Positions 53,054-63,241 of a stretch of DNA of 64,000 nt are shown here, piece after piece. The translations under genes were made by a program, and so were the position numbers. The first letter of the stretch is position 1. Each line of letters starts with the position of its first letter. Where the stretch lies: NCBI GenBank assembly GCA_012932865.1, contig SAXG01000010.1, positions 1,099,484-1,163,483 of the forward strand, read 5' to 3'. The notes beneath the pieces are model-generated. The model was not told the origin of the DNA, made no database searches, and saw nothing but the letters and a program-made list of their open reading frames with translations. This DNA is from Amylostereum areolatum. Lineage: Eukaryota > Basidiomycota > Agaricomycetes > Russulales > Stereaceae.

Positions 53054-54079
53054 ATGTCCGATGCCGAATCCAAACCTGCCGTCTCCAAGCGGGAGATCGG
53101 CCCCAAGCCAAAGCCATTCAAAGGCGATAGACGCGACACCCTCCGGTTCTCCCTCGAGCTCCGCATGTTCCTGCGCGTTAACAAAGATGTTTATGCCACA
53201 GATGACACCAAGATGATGCTCCTCCTCAGCCTGATGGAGGACGACACGGCGAAAGCCTGGGCCACGCATCGCCGCATGGAACTCTTCGCCGACGAAGACG
53301 AGAAGGAAGACGCCGACACCCTCGACCCCACGCCCCCAACACTCCACTATAGCTCCTACAAAGAGCTCTTCGAGAGGTTTGGCAAAGACTTCGTGCCCGT
53401 CGATCCGAAGATAGAGGCTCAGCGTAAGATCAACGAGCTCGCAATGACCACCCGGGACGTCACTGACTTTATCACCGAGTTTGAGATGCTGGCAACCATG
53501 TCAGCATACGACGACGAGGCGCTAATCCACTTTTTCAAGAAGGGACTTCAGCGTGACCTTGGCAAGCAGGTGGCCCGGTCGTACCCATTCCCCACCAAGC
53601 TCGCGGAGTGGAAGGAGCGCGCCCGCCGCATCAACCACCAGTGGCTCGAAGAGAACCCGGAGAGGAAGAGCAGTCAGTCCAAGGGGGCTGTCGCGCTCAC
53701 CTCAAACGGTTCGACCAACGACTCCTCGTCGCGCCGAGTTGGCGCCTTCACCAACACCTCGACCCGCCCTGCAAAGCTGACGGACGACGAGCGCGCAAAG
53801 ATGATGCGCGAAGGCAAGTGCTTCATGTGTCGACAAGCCGGTCACGTCTCTCGTGACTGCCCCAACCGCGATTCGAGCGCGCGACGGGTGGGCGCAGTAG
53901 AGACTGGGTCCAAGGCCCCTCCCCTGCCGACGAACACGGCTCCGTCCACTGCGAAAGCAGCTCCCGACCCATCCAAAACCATCGCGGCGATCACTCGCCA
54001 GCTGAAGGATCTGGACGCGGAAGGCAAGGAGCAGGCAGTAGCACTGTTGAAGGACATCCTGGAATCACAGGATTTTTGA
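53054..54079 (+). CDS. Gypsy B Gag
   Basis: 341 residues from the first ATG of the predicted transcript. Gag domain (RFSLELRMFLRVNKDVYATD, ELFERFGKDFVP, EFEMLATMSAYDDEALIHFF), a serine-rich linker, and one zinc knuckle CFMCRQAGHVSRDC near residue 256. It packages element RNA in particles. The end reads GGATTTTTGA: pol overlaps by TTGA in the -1 frame, and GGATTTT resembles the known retroviral slippery site GGAUUUA. Confidence 0.9.
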   Translation: MSDAESKPAVSKREIGPKPKPFKGDRRDTLRFSLELRMFLRVNKDVYATDDTKMMLLLSLMEDDTAKAWATHRRMELFADEDEKEDADTLDPTPPTLHYSSYKELFERFGKDFVPVDPKIEAQRKINELAMTTRDVTDFITEFEMLATMSAYDDEALIHFFKKGLQRDLGKQVARSYPFPTKLAEWKERARRINHQWLEENPERKSSQSKGAVALTSNGSTNDSSSRRVGAFTNTSTRPAKLTDDERAKMMREGKCFMCRQAGHVSRDCPNRDSSARRVGAVETGSKAPPLPTNTAPSTAKAAPDPSKTIAAITRQLKDLDAEGKEQAVALLKDILESQDF

Positions 54080-57000
54080 AACGCCCCCCAGTCGCGTCGT
54101 CTGGTGGAGGCAAGGGACTTTTGGTATCATCGTCGAATCGTTTCGCTGTATTATCATCCATGCATACCTGTGAGCAATCGTATCCCCCGTGTTTGTATCT
54201 GTCTACTGTCACCAAGAACAGGCAAACACCATCGATCACGCTCAAAGTCAAGCTGATCGAACGAGTTACCAAAAGAGAAATCGACGCAGACGCGCTGCTT
54301 GATAGCGGCGCAGAAGGAATTATCCTGAACCGAAGCTTCGTTGAACGCAAGAAGCTTACCACAAGAAAACTAGAAAACCCGTTCCCCGTGCGTAATGTGG
54401 ACGGCACCGAGAACATCATGGGCTGGGTATGCGACGCAACGACCCAGCGGATCCGGATATACTCGCAAGATTCAAAGGCGTACCATGAGGAAGAAGCTGA
54501 GTTCTTCATCACCGACATCGGCGATCATGACATGATCCTTGGAACAGACTGGCTCGATGAGCACAATCCCACCATAGACTGGCAACGAGACCGTGTTGAC
54601 ATGCTCCACTGCCCCCCCTCATGCACTCTGTCCAAACCTCCTGTGACAAACCTCGCGACCAAGCCACGGAGACCATCATCGGTCCAATCACAGCGCAAGG
54701 TTGAAGCAGGTAAAACCCCGAGGACACCTCTCGTTTTGGACGATCCCTTCCCAGAGCCGACATATGTGTCCTGGACCCCAGTCCCCACTTATGTTATTCC
54801 TGCACGCAGAGTCAAAGGTGTTCGCGTCCGCACGGTCCATCGCTCCCCTCTACCCGCACAACTCTTCACTGAAGACGACGACGAGCGGCCCATGGTATTC
54901 CGAGACTGGGAGATCAATGGACTACGCCACGCCGGAATCCTCCCTGAAACCGACGGTCCTAATCCAGATGCAGTACCTATCCGCGCGGGCTTTACAAAAG
55001 CACAGGAGCTTGCAGAGCATTCAAAAGAGAACGCACGCCCGCAAACCTTTGAAGACTTAGTCCCCCCGCCGTACCGCGACTTCGCGCCTGTATTCGACAA
55101 AAAAACCTCCGAGCGACTTCCTGACCGACGGCCATGGGACCATGCTATCGACATGAAAGACGGCTTTGAACCCAAACCGTGCAAAATCTACCCCCTCTCA
55201 CCTTCCGAGCAGATCGAACTCGACACCTTCCTCGACGACCACCTGAAGAAGGGCTATATCCGCCCATCGAAGTCACCTCAGGCGAGTCCGTTCTTCTTTG
55301 TGAAGAAAAAGGATGGAAAGCTGCGTCCCGTACAGGACTATCGAGAACTAAACAAGGGCACTGTCAAGAACGAATACCCCTTGCCACTGATCTCTGAAAT
55401 TGTCGACCGTCTCAAAGGTGCAAAGATCTTCTCCAAGATGGATGTCCGCTGGGGCTACAACAATGTCCGCATCAAGGAAGGCGACGAGTGGAAGGCTGCG
55501 TTCAAGACGAATCGCGGTCTCTTCGAACCTACGGTGATGTTTTTCGGGCTTATGAACTCCCCTGCGACATTTCAGGCAATGATGAATGAACTGTTCAAGG
55601 ATCTCATCGACTCGGGCAAGGTCATCATCTACATGGACGACATCTTGGTGTTCACTCGCACCATGAACGAACACCGTGCCATAGTGCAGCAGGTTCTGCA
55701 GCGTTTGCAAGACAACGACCTCTTCCTCAAACCGGAGAAATGCGTCTTTGAGCAAGACTCTGTCGAATACCTCGGACTCATCATCTCGCACGACAAGATC
55801 GCTATGGACCCCGTCAAGGTAGCAGGTATTCAGGACTGGCCGATACCACGAACGGTCAAAGATGTGCAATCCTTCCTCGGCTTTGGCAACTTCTACCGAC
55901 GTTTCATCAAGGACTTCTCCAAGGTTGCACGACCTCTATTTGACCTGACAAAGAAGGACTGCACATGGGACTGGTCGACGGACTGCCAAACTGCGTTTGA
56001 CGCACTGAAAGCTGCGTTTACTTCCTCCCCCGTCTTGGTCATGCCTGACCCAAAGAAGCCTTACCTCGTTGAAGTCGATGCCTCGGACTTTGCTACTGGA
56101 GGTATACTCTCGCAGAAAGGCGACGACGGTCACTGGCATCCAGTGGCGTATCTGTCCAAGGCCCTATCGGAACCGGAACGGAACTACGACATCTACGACA
56201 AGGAGCTACTTGCGATCATCCGTGCGCTTGAAGCCTGGCGCCACTACCTCGAAGGCGCCCCCGACACCGTCGAAATCTGGACAGATCACAAGAACCTGGA
56301 GCACTTCAAGACGGCACAGAAGCTGAGCCGCCGACAGGCACGTTGGGCTCTATTCCTCACTCGATTTGACTTCTCGCTCGTTCATAAACCAGGAATTTCC
56401 CACCGCCCGGATCCAATGTCTCGACGACCCGATCACAAGGATGGTGTTGAAAACGACAACAAGGAGCGCGTCTTGCTTGACCCCAAGTACTTCCAAGTAC
56501 GCGCAACAAGGCCAGGAGCAGTAACCTCCCTCGGTGATGTCGAACTCCGACGACGTATCCGCGACTGCAAAACCAAGGACATCGAGGTCGTTCAAGCCCT
56601 GGACGCCATCTTACGAAACGGACCACGTACACTCGTCAAGAACCTTCAAGAGTGGAACTACGAAGAAGGCCTGGTCCTGTTTAGAGGAAAGGTATATGTC
56701 CCTGCGGATGACGAGTTGCAACGCGACATTGTCAAAATGTACCATGAATCGCCCCTGGCTGGACACCCCGGTCGCTTCAAGACTTACGAGCTTGTGAGTC
56801 GTGAATATTGGTGGCCTGGCATGTCTGTCTTTGTCCGCGACTTCGTAGCAGGATGCGCAACCTGCCAGTCGACAAAGACACAGAGCAGCCGACCCCACGT
56901 CGACATGATCCCAAACGAAGTACCCGATCGACCATTTGGCGTCATCTCCACCGACTTCATCGTTGAACTCCCTGACTGCGAAGGCTATAACGCCGTCAAT

Positions 57001-58167
57001 GTCGTGGTCGATCGCCTCACCAAGATGGTGGTTACCACCCCATGTACAACGAAGATCACCAGTGATGGCACGGCCGACATTCTCTTTGACAAGGTATACC
57101 GACACTACGGCTTAGCAGACAAGATCATCTCGGATCGTGGACCCCAATTTGCTGGACAGGTGATGCGTACACTCAACGAGAAGCTCGGGATCAAGTCCGC
57201 CCTCAGCACAGCGTATCACCCACAGACAGACGGCCAAACCGAACGCGAGAACCAGAACCTCGAGCAGTTCCTGCGAGTATTCTGCAACTACCGTCAAGAC
57301 GACTGGGTGAAGTGGTTGCCCTTCTTCGAGTTTTCTCACAACTCTCGCACCCATGCAGCTACTGGAAAGGCTCCCTTTGAAGTCCTCTACGGCTTCCTCC
57401 CGAAAATGTACCCATCCGTAAACCCGTCCTCAAAGGTCCCCGCAGTTGAAGAACGCCTCCGTCAACTTGAAGAAGTCCGACAGGAGATCAAGGCCAGCCT
57501 TGCCCTCGCATCAGACTTGATGAAGCACTACAATGGCGACACGGTCAGCGAATCAACGCAGTTTGCCGTCGGAGACAAAGTATGGCTAGAAGGCAAAAAC
57601 CTGAAGACGACGAGACCGAAAGCTAAGCTTGCTGCCAAACGATTTGGACCCTTCGAAATCATTGACGTCATCAGCCCAGTCAACTACCGCTTGAAGCTGC
57701 CGAAGACGTGGCGAATCCATCCAGTCTTCCATGCCTCGCTGCTCACCGCGTACAAGGAGACAGCCGCTCACGGGCCAAATTATGAACAGCCGCCACCAGA
57801 CCTCATCGACGATGAAGAAGAATACGACGTTGAAGACATTGTCGACTCTAAACCAACTCGTAACAAGAAAGGTATTCAGTACCTCGTCAAGTGGGCCGGC
57901 TATCCCGACTCCGAAAACACCTGGCTCCCGCGTTCGTCGCTCTCAAAGGTTACCGACATGATTGACGCTTTCCACAAGCGCCATCCAAATGCGCCCCGCC
58001 CTGTGCGTTCCCTCGGCATCTCCTTTGACGATTTCCTCGGATCTACCCTTGCAGATGACATTGCGCTCCAGGCGAAAGCGCGTCTTAAAGGGGGGGTAAT
58101 GTCACGGATCGCTCCATTTCTTTCTTCGTTTGCAGACCTTGTACACGCGACGCATCACGGCACATGA
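54076..58167 (+). CDS. Gypsy B Pol polyprotein with chromodomain
   Basis: 1363 codons, entered from gag by a -1 shift (the first codon is TTG, not ATG). Protease (LLDSGAEG, near residue 75), reverse transcriptase ([21 protein letters not shown] near 519), RNase H (VEVDASDFATGG, near 665), integrase zinc finger (GHPGRFKTYEL ... CATCQ, near 890-935), integrase core (STDFI, ISDRGPQF, TERENQN), and chromodomain (QYLVKWAGYPDSENTWLPR, near 1265). All are intact. The frame runs 22 codons into the 3' LTR before its TGA (58165-58167). A GGGGGGG polypurine tract stands at 58091-58097. Confidence 0.93.
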   Translation: MKRPPVASSGGGKGLLVSSSNRFAVLSSMHTCEQSYPPCLYLSTVTKNRQTPSITLKVKLIERVTKREIDADALLDSGAEGIILNRSFVERKKLTTRKLENPFPVRNVDGTENIMGWVCDATTQRIRIYSQDSKAYHEEEAEFFITDIGDHDMILGTDWLDEHNPTIDWQRDRVDMLHCPPSCTLSKPPVTNLATKPRRPSSVQSQRKVEAGKTPRTPLVLDDPFPEPTYVSWTPVPTYVIPARRVKGVRVRTVHRSPLPAQLFTEDDDERPMVFRDWEINGLRHAGILPETDGPNPDAVPIRAGFTKAQELAEHSKENARPQTFEDLVPPPYRDFAPVFDKKTSERLPDRRPWDHAIDMKDGFEPKPCKIYPLSPSEQIELDTFLDDHLKKGYIRPSKSPQASPFFFVKKKDGKLRPVQDYRELNKGTVKNEYPLPLISEIVDRLKGAKIFSKMDVRWGYNNVRIKEGDEWKAAFKTNRGLFEPTVMFFGLMNSPATFQAMMNELFKDLIDSGKVIIYMDDILVFTRTMNEHRAIVQQVLQRLQDNDLFLKPEKCVFEQDSVEYLGLIISHDKIAMDPVKVAGIQDWPIPRTVKDVQSFLGFGNFYRRFIKDFSKVARPLFDLTKKDCTWDWSTDCQTAFDALKAAFTSSPVLVMPDPKKPYLVEVDASDFATGGILSQKGDDGHWHPVAYLSKALSEPERNYDIYDKELLAIIRALEAWRHYLEGAPDTVEIWTDHKNLEHFKTAQKLSRRQARWALFLTRFDFSLVHKPGISHRPDPMSRRPDHKDGVENDNKERVLLDPKYFQVRATRPGAVTSLGDVELRRRIRDCKTKDIEVVQALDAILRNGPRTLVKNLQEWNYEEGLVLFRGKVYVPADDELQRDIVKMYHESPLAGHPGRFKTYELVSREYWWPGMSVFVRDFVAGCATCQSTKTQSSRPHVDMIPNEVPDRPFGVISTDFIVELPDCEGYNAVNVVVDRLTKMVVTTPCTTKITSDGTADILFDKVYRHYGLADKIISDRGPQFAGQVMRTLNEKLGIKSALSTAYHPQTDGQTERENQNLEQFLRVFCNYRQDDWVKWLPFFEFSHNSRTHAATGKAPFEVLYGFLPKMYPSVNPSSKVPAVEERLRQLEEVRQEIKASLALASDLMKHYNGDTVSESTQFAVGDKVWLEGKNLKTTRPKAKLAAKRFGPFEIIDVISPVNYRLKLPKTWRIHPVFHASLLTAYKETAAHGPNYEQPPPDLIDDEEEYDVEDIVDSKPTRNKKGIQYLVKWAGYPDSENTWLPRSSLSKVTDMIDAFHKRHPNAPRPVRSLGISFDDFLGSTLADDIALQAKARLKGGVMSRIAPFLSSFADLVHATHHGT

Positions 58168-58520
58168 CTTTCCTTCGCATCACATGCTCCAACGACGTCA
58201 TTGCCCGAACTTCCGAACGGCGTTCCGTATCCTTATCTATGACATCATTGCTCCGGACCTCTGTCCTCCTCCCCATGACTCCTTTCTTATTGTTCCCCCC
58301 GCTCGCACCACTATTGCATCGCATCGCACCATCGTTCCCACTTGTATATAAGGACAGTATCCCTTTTCCCTTTTTCCTCAGACTGTCCATCTCGTCATAC
58401 GGTACTGTAGCGCACGTTGCACTACCCTAGACCCCGGCACTCTCGAATCTATTTTCTTCTCGCTCCTCCCATCGTCGCGACTTAGGCGGTTCATCGGTCT
58501 CATAAACTGCGTTTCTGACA
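58100..58520 (+). repeat. Right LTR shared by Gypsy A/B
   Basis: 421 bp. As read, it equals the LTR at 51425 except at two positions near the 3' end (CTCTCGAATCTATTTT against CTCTTGAATCTATTCT), where it agrees with the LTR of copy A. That mosaic is expected if it arose by recombination of the B and A 3' LTRs, though two positions are thin evidence. Confidence 0.85.
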
Positions 58521-58525
58521 GGGAC

Positions 58526-59387
58526 TGGGTGCCATCGTTCATTTGTTCCACAAGATCCAACTTTGTCTGGGATTCCTCAACAATAACGCCGCTCTCCCTC
58601 CAGAGCTCAAGACAAAGGATTTGAGGGTAGCAGGGAGCCTCCTGAAAACGGCCGAGGCCACGCTCCAAAAGGTACATCCCGCCGCAAGACACTTTATCGC
58701 TCCCCAAATTTGGCGTCGCATGGAAGATGGGGTGGACGTTCTTGGCAAGGGTGAGTGCCATTTGAGTTGTCGGTTATCCATCACTCACTGGTCCGCGGAC
58801 ATACCCATTTAGCATTGTGGCTCCTTCAGGCAAACACCGTACTATATGAAATCGCTGATGTCGACACCGGGGTTTATGGCGCTCTTGGTCGGTACACGGA
58901 TGACCTGGCCGGCCGGCTAGAACAAGCCGAGAAAGATTTGGACAAGTTGGAAGGACAAGATTCCGCGTTGAGGGAGGATGCAGAAAAGCAGGGGTGGGAG
59001 TATAATCCGGTTCTTCCGATCAGTCTATGGGAAGCCGTATTCGTACAGGAGCACAAGGTGGATCACATCCTTCGGAAAATGGACCTCCTGGAGAAGGAGG
59101 ACCAATCCTCACGGGAACTCCGGTTTTGGCAGAGGTGGTATAACCTTGCCTACCTCCGACGACGGCATGCTTTGGACGGTTTCCTCAGCCTGGAGTCATT
59201 TTTGCTGAATCCTGTCAGCCATTTCACCTTGAAACCCGACGATTTTGACAGCCCTTTGGCTCAAAGTCCCACGGCATTGACCGACCGAGGTCCGATTGAT
59301 GTACATCTTTGTCGAAAAGCATGGGGTAGGTGGTATTTGGGGAAATGGTTTGAGGACATGCCTACGGACTACTACCTGTTGTACTAG
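58526..59387 (+). pseudogene. Unknown paralogous gene U, copy 1, 3' part
   Basis: Continues the exon cut at 39120: LGAIVHLFHKIQLCLGFL matches LGVVVHIFQKIQLAMEFY of copy 2. Exon to 58750, intron 58751-58812, last exon 58813-59387 (ALWLLQANTVLYEIADVDTG, KQGWEYNPVLPISLWEAVFV, ending DYYLLY). No further stop or frameshift. It has lost its promoter and start to the 19.4-kb insertion. The function is unknown. Confidence 0.8.
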
Positions 59388-59890
59388 GCGGTCTCCTGTC
59401 AAAAGGATAATAGTATACGTTGATATCCGCTCCTCGCTTTTTGTCATGCAGGCACCCACGAATTCATCAATTGCCTCTCAAACTGCAGAACTGAAAGTGC
59501 CACTCCACTGGAGTCAGAGAATCCAACTACTCCACTTCCCCCCCTGGGCTAGTATTCCTTTTCTATCCTATTCCCGATGTCCAGATGCCCGTTGTCTCAG
59601 GGGGCCATTCCTGCGGAGGTGCAATCCCGCGCACATTAATTCCCGGACCTGGGACAACGGACATACTTATCCGCGGCATCGCAACCCCCGCGGATCTACA
59701 ACCCGGGGAATTCTTTCGGCCCTTACGCCGATGGGCGTCGAAGGATACGCGTCGGGACAAACGACAGGCATTTAGGACCGGCCCAGGAACGATCGCCTCG
59801 TGCCATATCATGTGGCCTGCCTCGTTACCTGGACCCTCACCCAAGGACATACTTAATCTCACGTGCACGGGGACGTTAACAGCATCTGAG
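59388..59890. other. Intergenic region between the two U paralogues
   Basis: No gene seen. CCGCGG/CCGCGC-rich stretch at 59625-59720, similar in base pattern to the minisatellites at 38290 and 61575. It should contain the promoter of copy 2. Confidence 0.4.
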
Positions 59891-61279
59891 ATGTCTTCTC
59901 CCCCCTCCCTGAATTCATCCCCCATCCCCTCTGTGTCGTCGTCCATTTACGACCCAGAATTCTATCAAGACGACACCACACTAGAGCCATTCCATGTCTT
60001 CACACGTTTGCCCATAGAGCTCAACAAGGCCATTATCGACGAGGCGATCGCTGATGGCATCGCCGATCACCTCTTCTGGCCAAGTCTGCCCGAGACCACG
60101 CGTGACATGGTCTGGATCCACCCACCTCCTGCCTCGTCCTTCGTGGTAGTGCGGTGCCTCAATCGGGCCCTCCACGATTATTGCTGGAAGGTTATTCGGC
60201 TCCTCCTGGCGGACAATGACATCCGCGATGCCACGTGCGTTATCCCTTGATACACGGCTTGCCTCGTTTGCTAACGTATTCAATTATCAAGCCGTACCAT
60301 CAAGCTCCTGCGGGGGGACGTCGTTCTCAACTACTGTGGTCCACGCCGTCGCAGTCAGATCCGTAGCATGTTCGAATGGCCCCACGATAATTGGTATCCG
60401 GATCTCTTCACTCGAGGCCCTGGTCTTGGAGTCGTTGTCCATATCTTCCAAAAGATTCAACTGGCCATGGAATTCTACCCACGGAATGGCCCTATTCCAC
60501 CAGAGCTCACGGTCACTCACCGCCAGACCCGAGCGGGCGACATCTTCTACCTCAAAGATGCCCGGAAGGCTCTCCGCGAAATCCACCCTGCCGTGAAGCA
60601 CTTCATACAACCTGAGGTGCGGCGGCGTATGGAGGAGGGCATTGATGTACTTGGGAAGAGTGAGTTGTTGTTTCCTGCCTTCCTGTCTCTCCCTGACATC
60701 TACCCCTATTTCTTGGACGTAGTGGCATGGCTTCGGAAGTCGCTCGACATCCTGGGCCCCATCGGAGACGGCGCCTCCGGATTCTACGGGTCCTTTGGCC
60801 CATATGCCAAGCATCCTGAATCCCGTCTCGAGGACGTGGAGAAGCGGTTGGACGAGTTGGAAGAGTATGATGCCGCGAGCCGCGCAAACGCGGAGAAGGA
60901 CGGATGGGAGTACAATCCTGTGATTCCCTCCAACCTATGGTGGATAGGGACGCTCGACGGGGAGGAAACCTATGCCCTCTTTCCAAGGATGACCCAATTG
61001 GAGTTGGAAGACCCAGACTCCGCCGAGCTCGCCATGTGGCGGAGGTGGTATCGCCTGGCATTTTTAACCCGTCGTCAGCCTTTAGACGGCTTACTCCCCT
61101 TCTCGTCGTTCCGTGACCAGAAGTTCAATCACTACGTCGTGAAGGACGGTGACGGGGATTCGGCGCTGTCGCGATTGCCACCAGAGGTGACTGCCCACGG
61201 GCTATATGACCCACGCGGCTTGCAGCAGAGATGGGGCGACAGATGGGAGAGCAAGTGGTTTGGCGCTGTCGGCTTGTAA
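59891..61279 (+). CDS. Unknown paralogous gene U, copy 2 (intact)
   Basis: Exons 59891-60234, 60292-60659 and 60723-61279 join to 422 residues. N-terminal serine/proline-rich part, then LPIELNKAIIDEAIADGIAD, HLFWPSLPETTRDMVWI, a cysteine/tryptophan segment (RCLNRALHDYCWKVIRLLL), a basic patch (RRRSQIRSMFEW), a coiled-coil-like acidic helix (ESRLEDVEKRLDELEEYDAA) and EKDGWEYNPVIPSNLWWIG. No signal peptide or membrane helix. The N-terminal layout recalls F-box-type proteins only in a loose way, and I make no functional call. The paralogue 0.5 kb upstream is destroyed. Confidence 0.65.
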
Positions 61280-61574
61280 AATGTACCATTCACAATGTGT
61301 ATTGTCCGTCATTATGCTCGTGCTGTTCTTTCCCCGCAGGTTTTGTAATAGTATTTGGTCAATTCGGTCGTTCTGTTGAAGCCCCTTCAGAAGGAGGAGG
61401 CCACAGCTCATCCTCCACGATGCTAACTTGTTCCTCCATCACCACGATCAAAGCGTTCATATGGGGGCTGATTCCTGCGGGTGGGCTTCCTGCAGTGCAC
61501 TCCTGACGGCAACGTTTGCGCGGCGAATTTCAACGCGGAAGATGTTGCCACGGAACCTGTTCCCTCAGTGGGTG
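61280..61574. other. Short intergenic region
   Basis: 3' flank of gene U copy 2; nothing else seen. Confidence 0.3.
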
Positions 61575-61755
61575 TCACCACGGTGATTGTTCCCATGGCG
61601 GTGGTCCCCGCGGTGATTGTCCTCGCAACGGCGGTCCCCGCGGCAATTGTCCCCGCGGCAATTGTCCCCGCGGCAATTGTCCCCGCGGCAATTGTCCCCG
61701 CGGCGGTTGTCCCTGCGGCGGGCTTCCCCGCGGTGATTGTCCCCGTGGGAATTGA
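61575..61755. repeat. 15-bp minisatellite
   Basis: About twelve 15-bp units of the type CCCCGCGGCAATTGT, the central four to five identical (about 61634-61695). Each unit combines the palindromes CCGCGG and CAATTG. Both strands stay open across it, which creates spurious frames. Confidence 0.85.
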
Positions 61756-61985
61756 ACCTCCCTGCAGAGAATAGTGCACAGCATTTGTGGTACCGGTAAC
61801 TTCCGTGGGAATCTGCTCCCTGTCATTGCTCTGCCAGACAATGTTTCCTGATCCGGGGGGCAAGCGCCCGAGACAATGTGGACAGTGCGTGTTCAGCCTC
61901 GAGGCAGCCAGGGTGTGACATTGTAACAGCTCCTCGTTCTTTTCTTTCAACCACCTTCTCAATAGTTCCACTGAAGTCGCCGGAT

Positions 61986-63241
61986 ATGCAGAATATCTCG
62001 AGCCCAATCAAAGCGGCCTTCCTTTTCTCCGGCGATGCTCTTACCTTTGCCTCCCGCCTTGCCGATTACGTCCAGGACAGGTTTCTCAGCCACGTGAACC
62101 TTGTCAACCCGATTGAACCGTCAGACCTGCCTCCAGATCTGACAGCCTGGAGGCCGGAGTTCATTGTTGAAGCAGAGCACCTCGCCATCGGGCTGGCGTC
62201 GGCATACAGTCATAGAGGTACGCCATGCCTCATCAGTGGGCTGACGATCGGCTAACTGGTCCGGCATGACTCAGTCCGTTTACCATGGAACGCACGCGAC
62301 TACGCACACGATCTCTCCTCGAAGCCCACGGGGCAGAATGCATCGTATGAGGCCCGCATGGCCAACAGTTATCCTCCCCCGTACTCTGAGCCGACGCAGA
62401 TCGATGACCATTGTATTATTACGGACAACGACGTTGCGGTCCTCGTGTGGCACGTTCCGAACATGGTGACCCCTGATAGAGTGGTACGATGGCCGAGTCT
62501 TTGGCCGAAATGTGCATTCCAAGCTGACGTCTGTCCAGCAGATTATGGTGGACTTGGCGAAGGTGGTGGAGAAAGATCTTCAGCGCGGCATGACGGGGAC
62601 CGAAAATATTCGTACCGGCTCCCGTTACTTTAAAGCTTCCTCAAAATGCGCCGTAATATTCCCGGGCCGGATCCAGTTCTCTCCGGCTAACAAGCAAACA
62701 GGACATCCGGTAGGTCAACGAGGATCATTGTCAAAATCCACAGTTTTCATTCGCACTGTCATTGCAGATATCCAACCACGGCCTTTTCGTGGGATCAGCC
62801 TTGCAAACCCCGCGAGGCAAATCGTGGCTGCTGTCGTCACTGGAGACCCTAGCCTTATTCTCCGCGGCGATCCGTGTCATGCATCCGCCTCAATACGCGG
62901 CCGCAATGGCTCTCCTTTCCCGCCTTGCAGATGAATATCGCGAACACAGTGTGGGCGACTTTCTCGGTCGCTGGGTGTCCGTTTTCACGGGACTCAATAT
63001 TATTGCAAACCGTGAGACAGTGATTCACCAGGACGCCAACGCTCCGTCGTCCTCCCACGACTTACTCGTGACCGTTCTTGGTGACTTAACCACCACACTG
63101 GATTTGCCCACCCTGAATATCCGCCTGTCGTACTCATCGGGAACTGGGGTGGCGATTGCCGGAAAGTTCATCCCGCTCCCCGGGAGCGTAGTAGGATCCT
63201 GTCCATCGCTCTATCCGATGGAATGGATGATGACGGTGTGA
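61986..63241 (+). pseudogene. TET/JBP-like 2OG-Fe(II) dioxygenase gene with apparent frameshift
   Basis: Enzymes of this family oxidise 5-methyl groups of DNA bases using Fe(II) and 2-oxoglutarate. Exons 61986-62217, 62275-62483, 62539-62709 and 62768-63241 join in frame (about 360 residues). The C-terminal part shows the typical core: NIIANRETVIHQDANAP with the iron-binding HxD (HQD, codons at about 63024-63032), then DLLVTVLGDL and YSSGTGVAIAGK. Right after this the frame loses the expected distal histidine, but the +2 frame reads VHPAPRERSRILSIALSDGM with a histidine (63169-63171) and the Arg expected to bind 2-oxoglutarate. A single indel near 63160-63168 therefore seems to break the gene. 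In the other frame it would continue to 63405. Family call by motif only. Confidence 0.6.

Larger units (their letters stand above)
39121..58520. mobile_element. Nested chromovirus (Ty3/Gypsy) complex, 19.4 kb
   Basis: The whole block is flanked by one 5-bp duplication (GGGAC at 39116-39120 and 58521-58525). From left to right it contains the 5' LTR and a damaged body of copy A, a solo LTR of another family in A, a complete Gypsy C of a second family in the gag of A, and the broken reverse transcriptase of A. A complete copy B of the same family as A follows, sharing the right-hand LTR. Each inner insertion has its own 5-bp duplication where it can be tested. Confidence 0.9.
51425..58520 (+). 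mobile_element. Complete Gypsy B chromovirus
   Basis: 7096 bp with 421-bp LTRs (51425-51845 and 58100-58520) that differ at only two positions as read. It contains an open leader, gag and pol, with no internal insertion. It starts inside the reverse transcriptase of copy A, but nothing of A follows its right LTR; instead the target duplication of the outer insertion (GGGAC) follows. Nesting of B in A and later recombination between the two 3' LTRs would explain this. Confidence 0.88.

Noticed and set aside
61575..61755. CRISPR-like array
   Set aside because: Units are contiguous 15-mers without spacers, in a eukaryotic genome; it is a minisatellite.
61423..62007. 194-codon minus-strand frame with repeated TIAAG units
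   Set aside because: The repetitive part is the 15-bp minisatellite, and the frame overlaps the start of the dioxygenase gene; no independent support.
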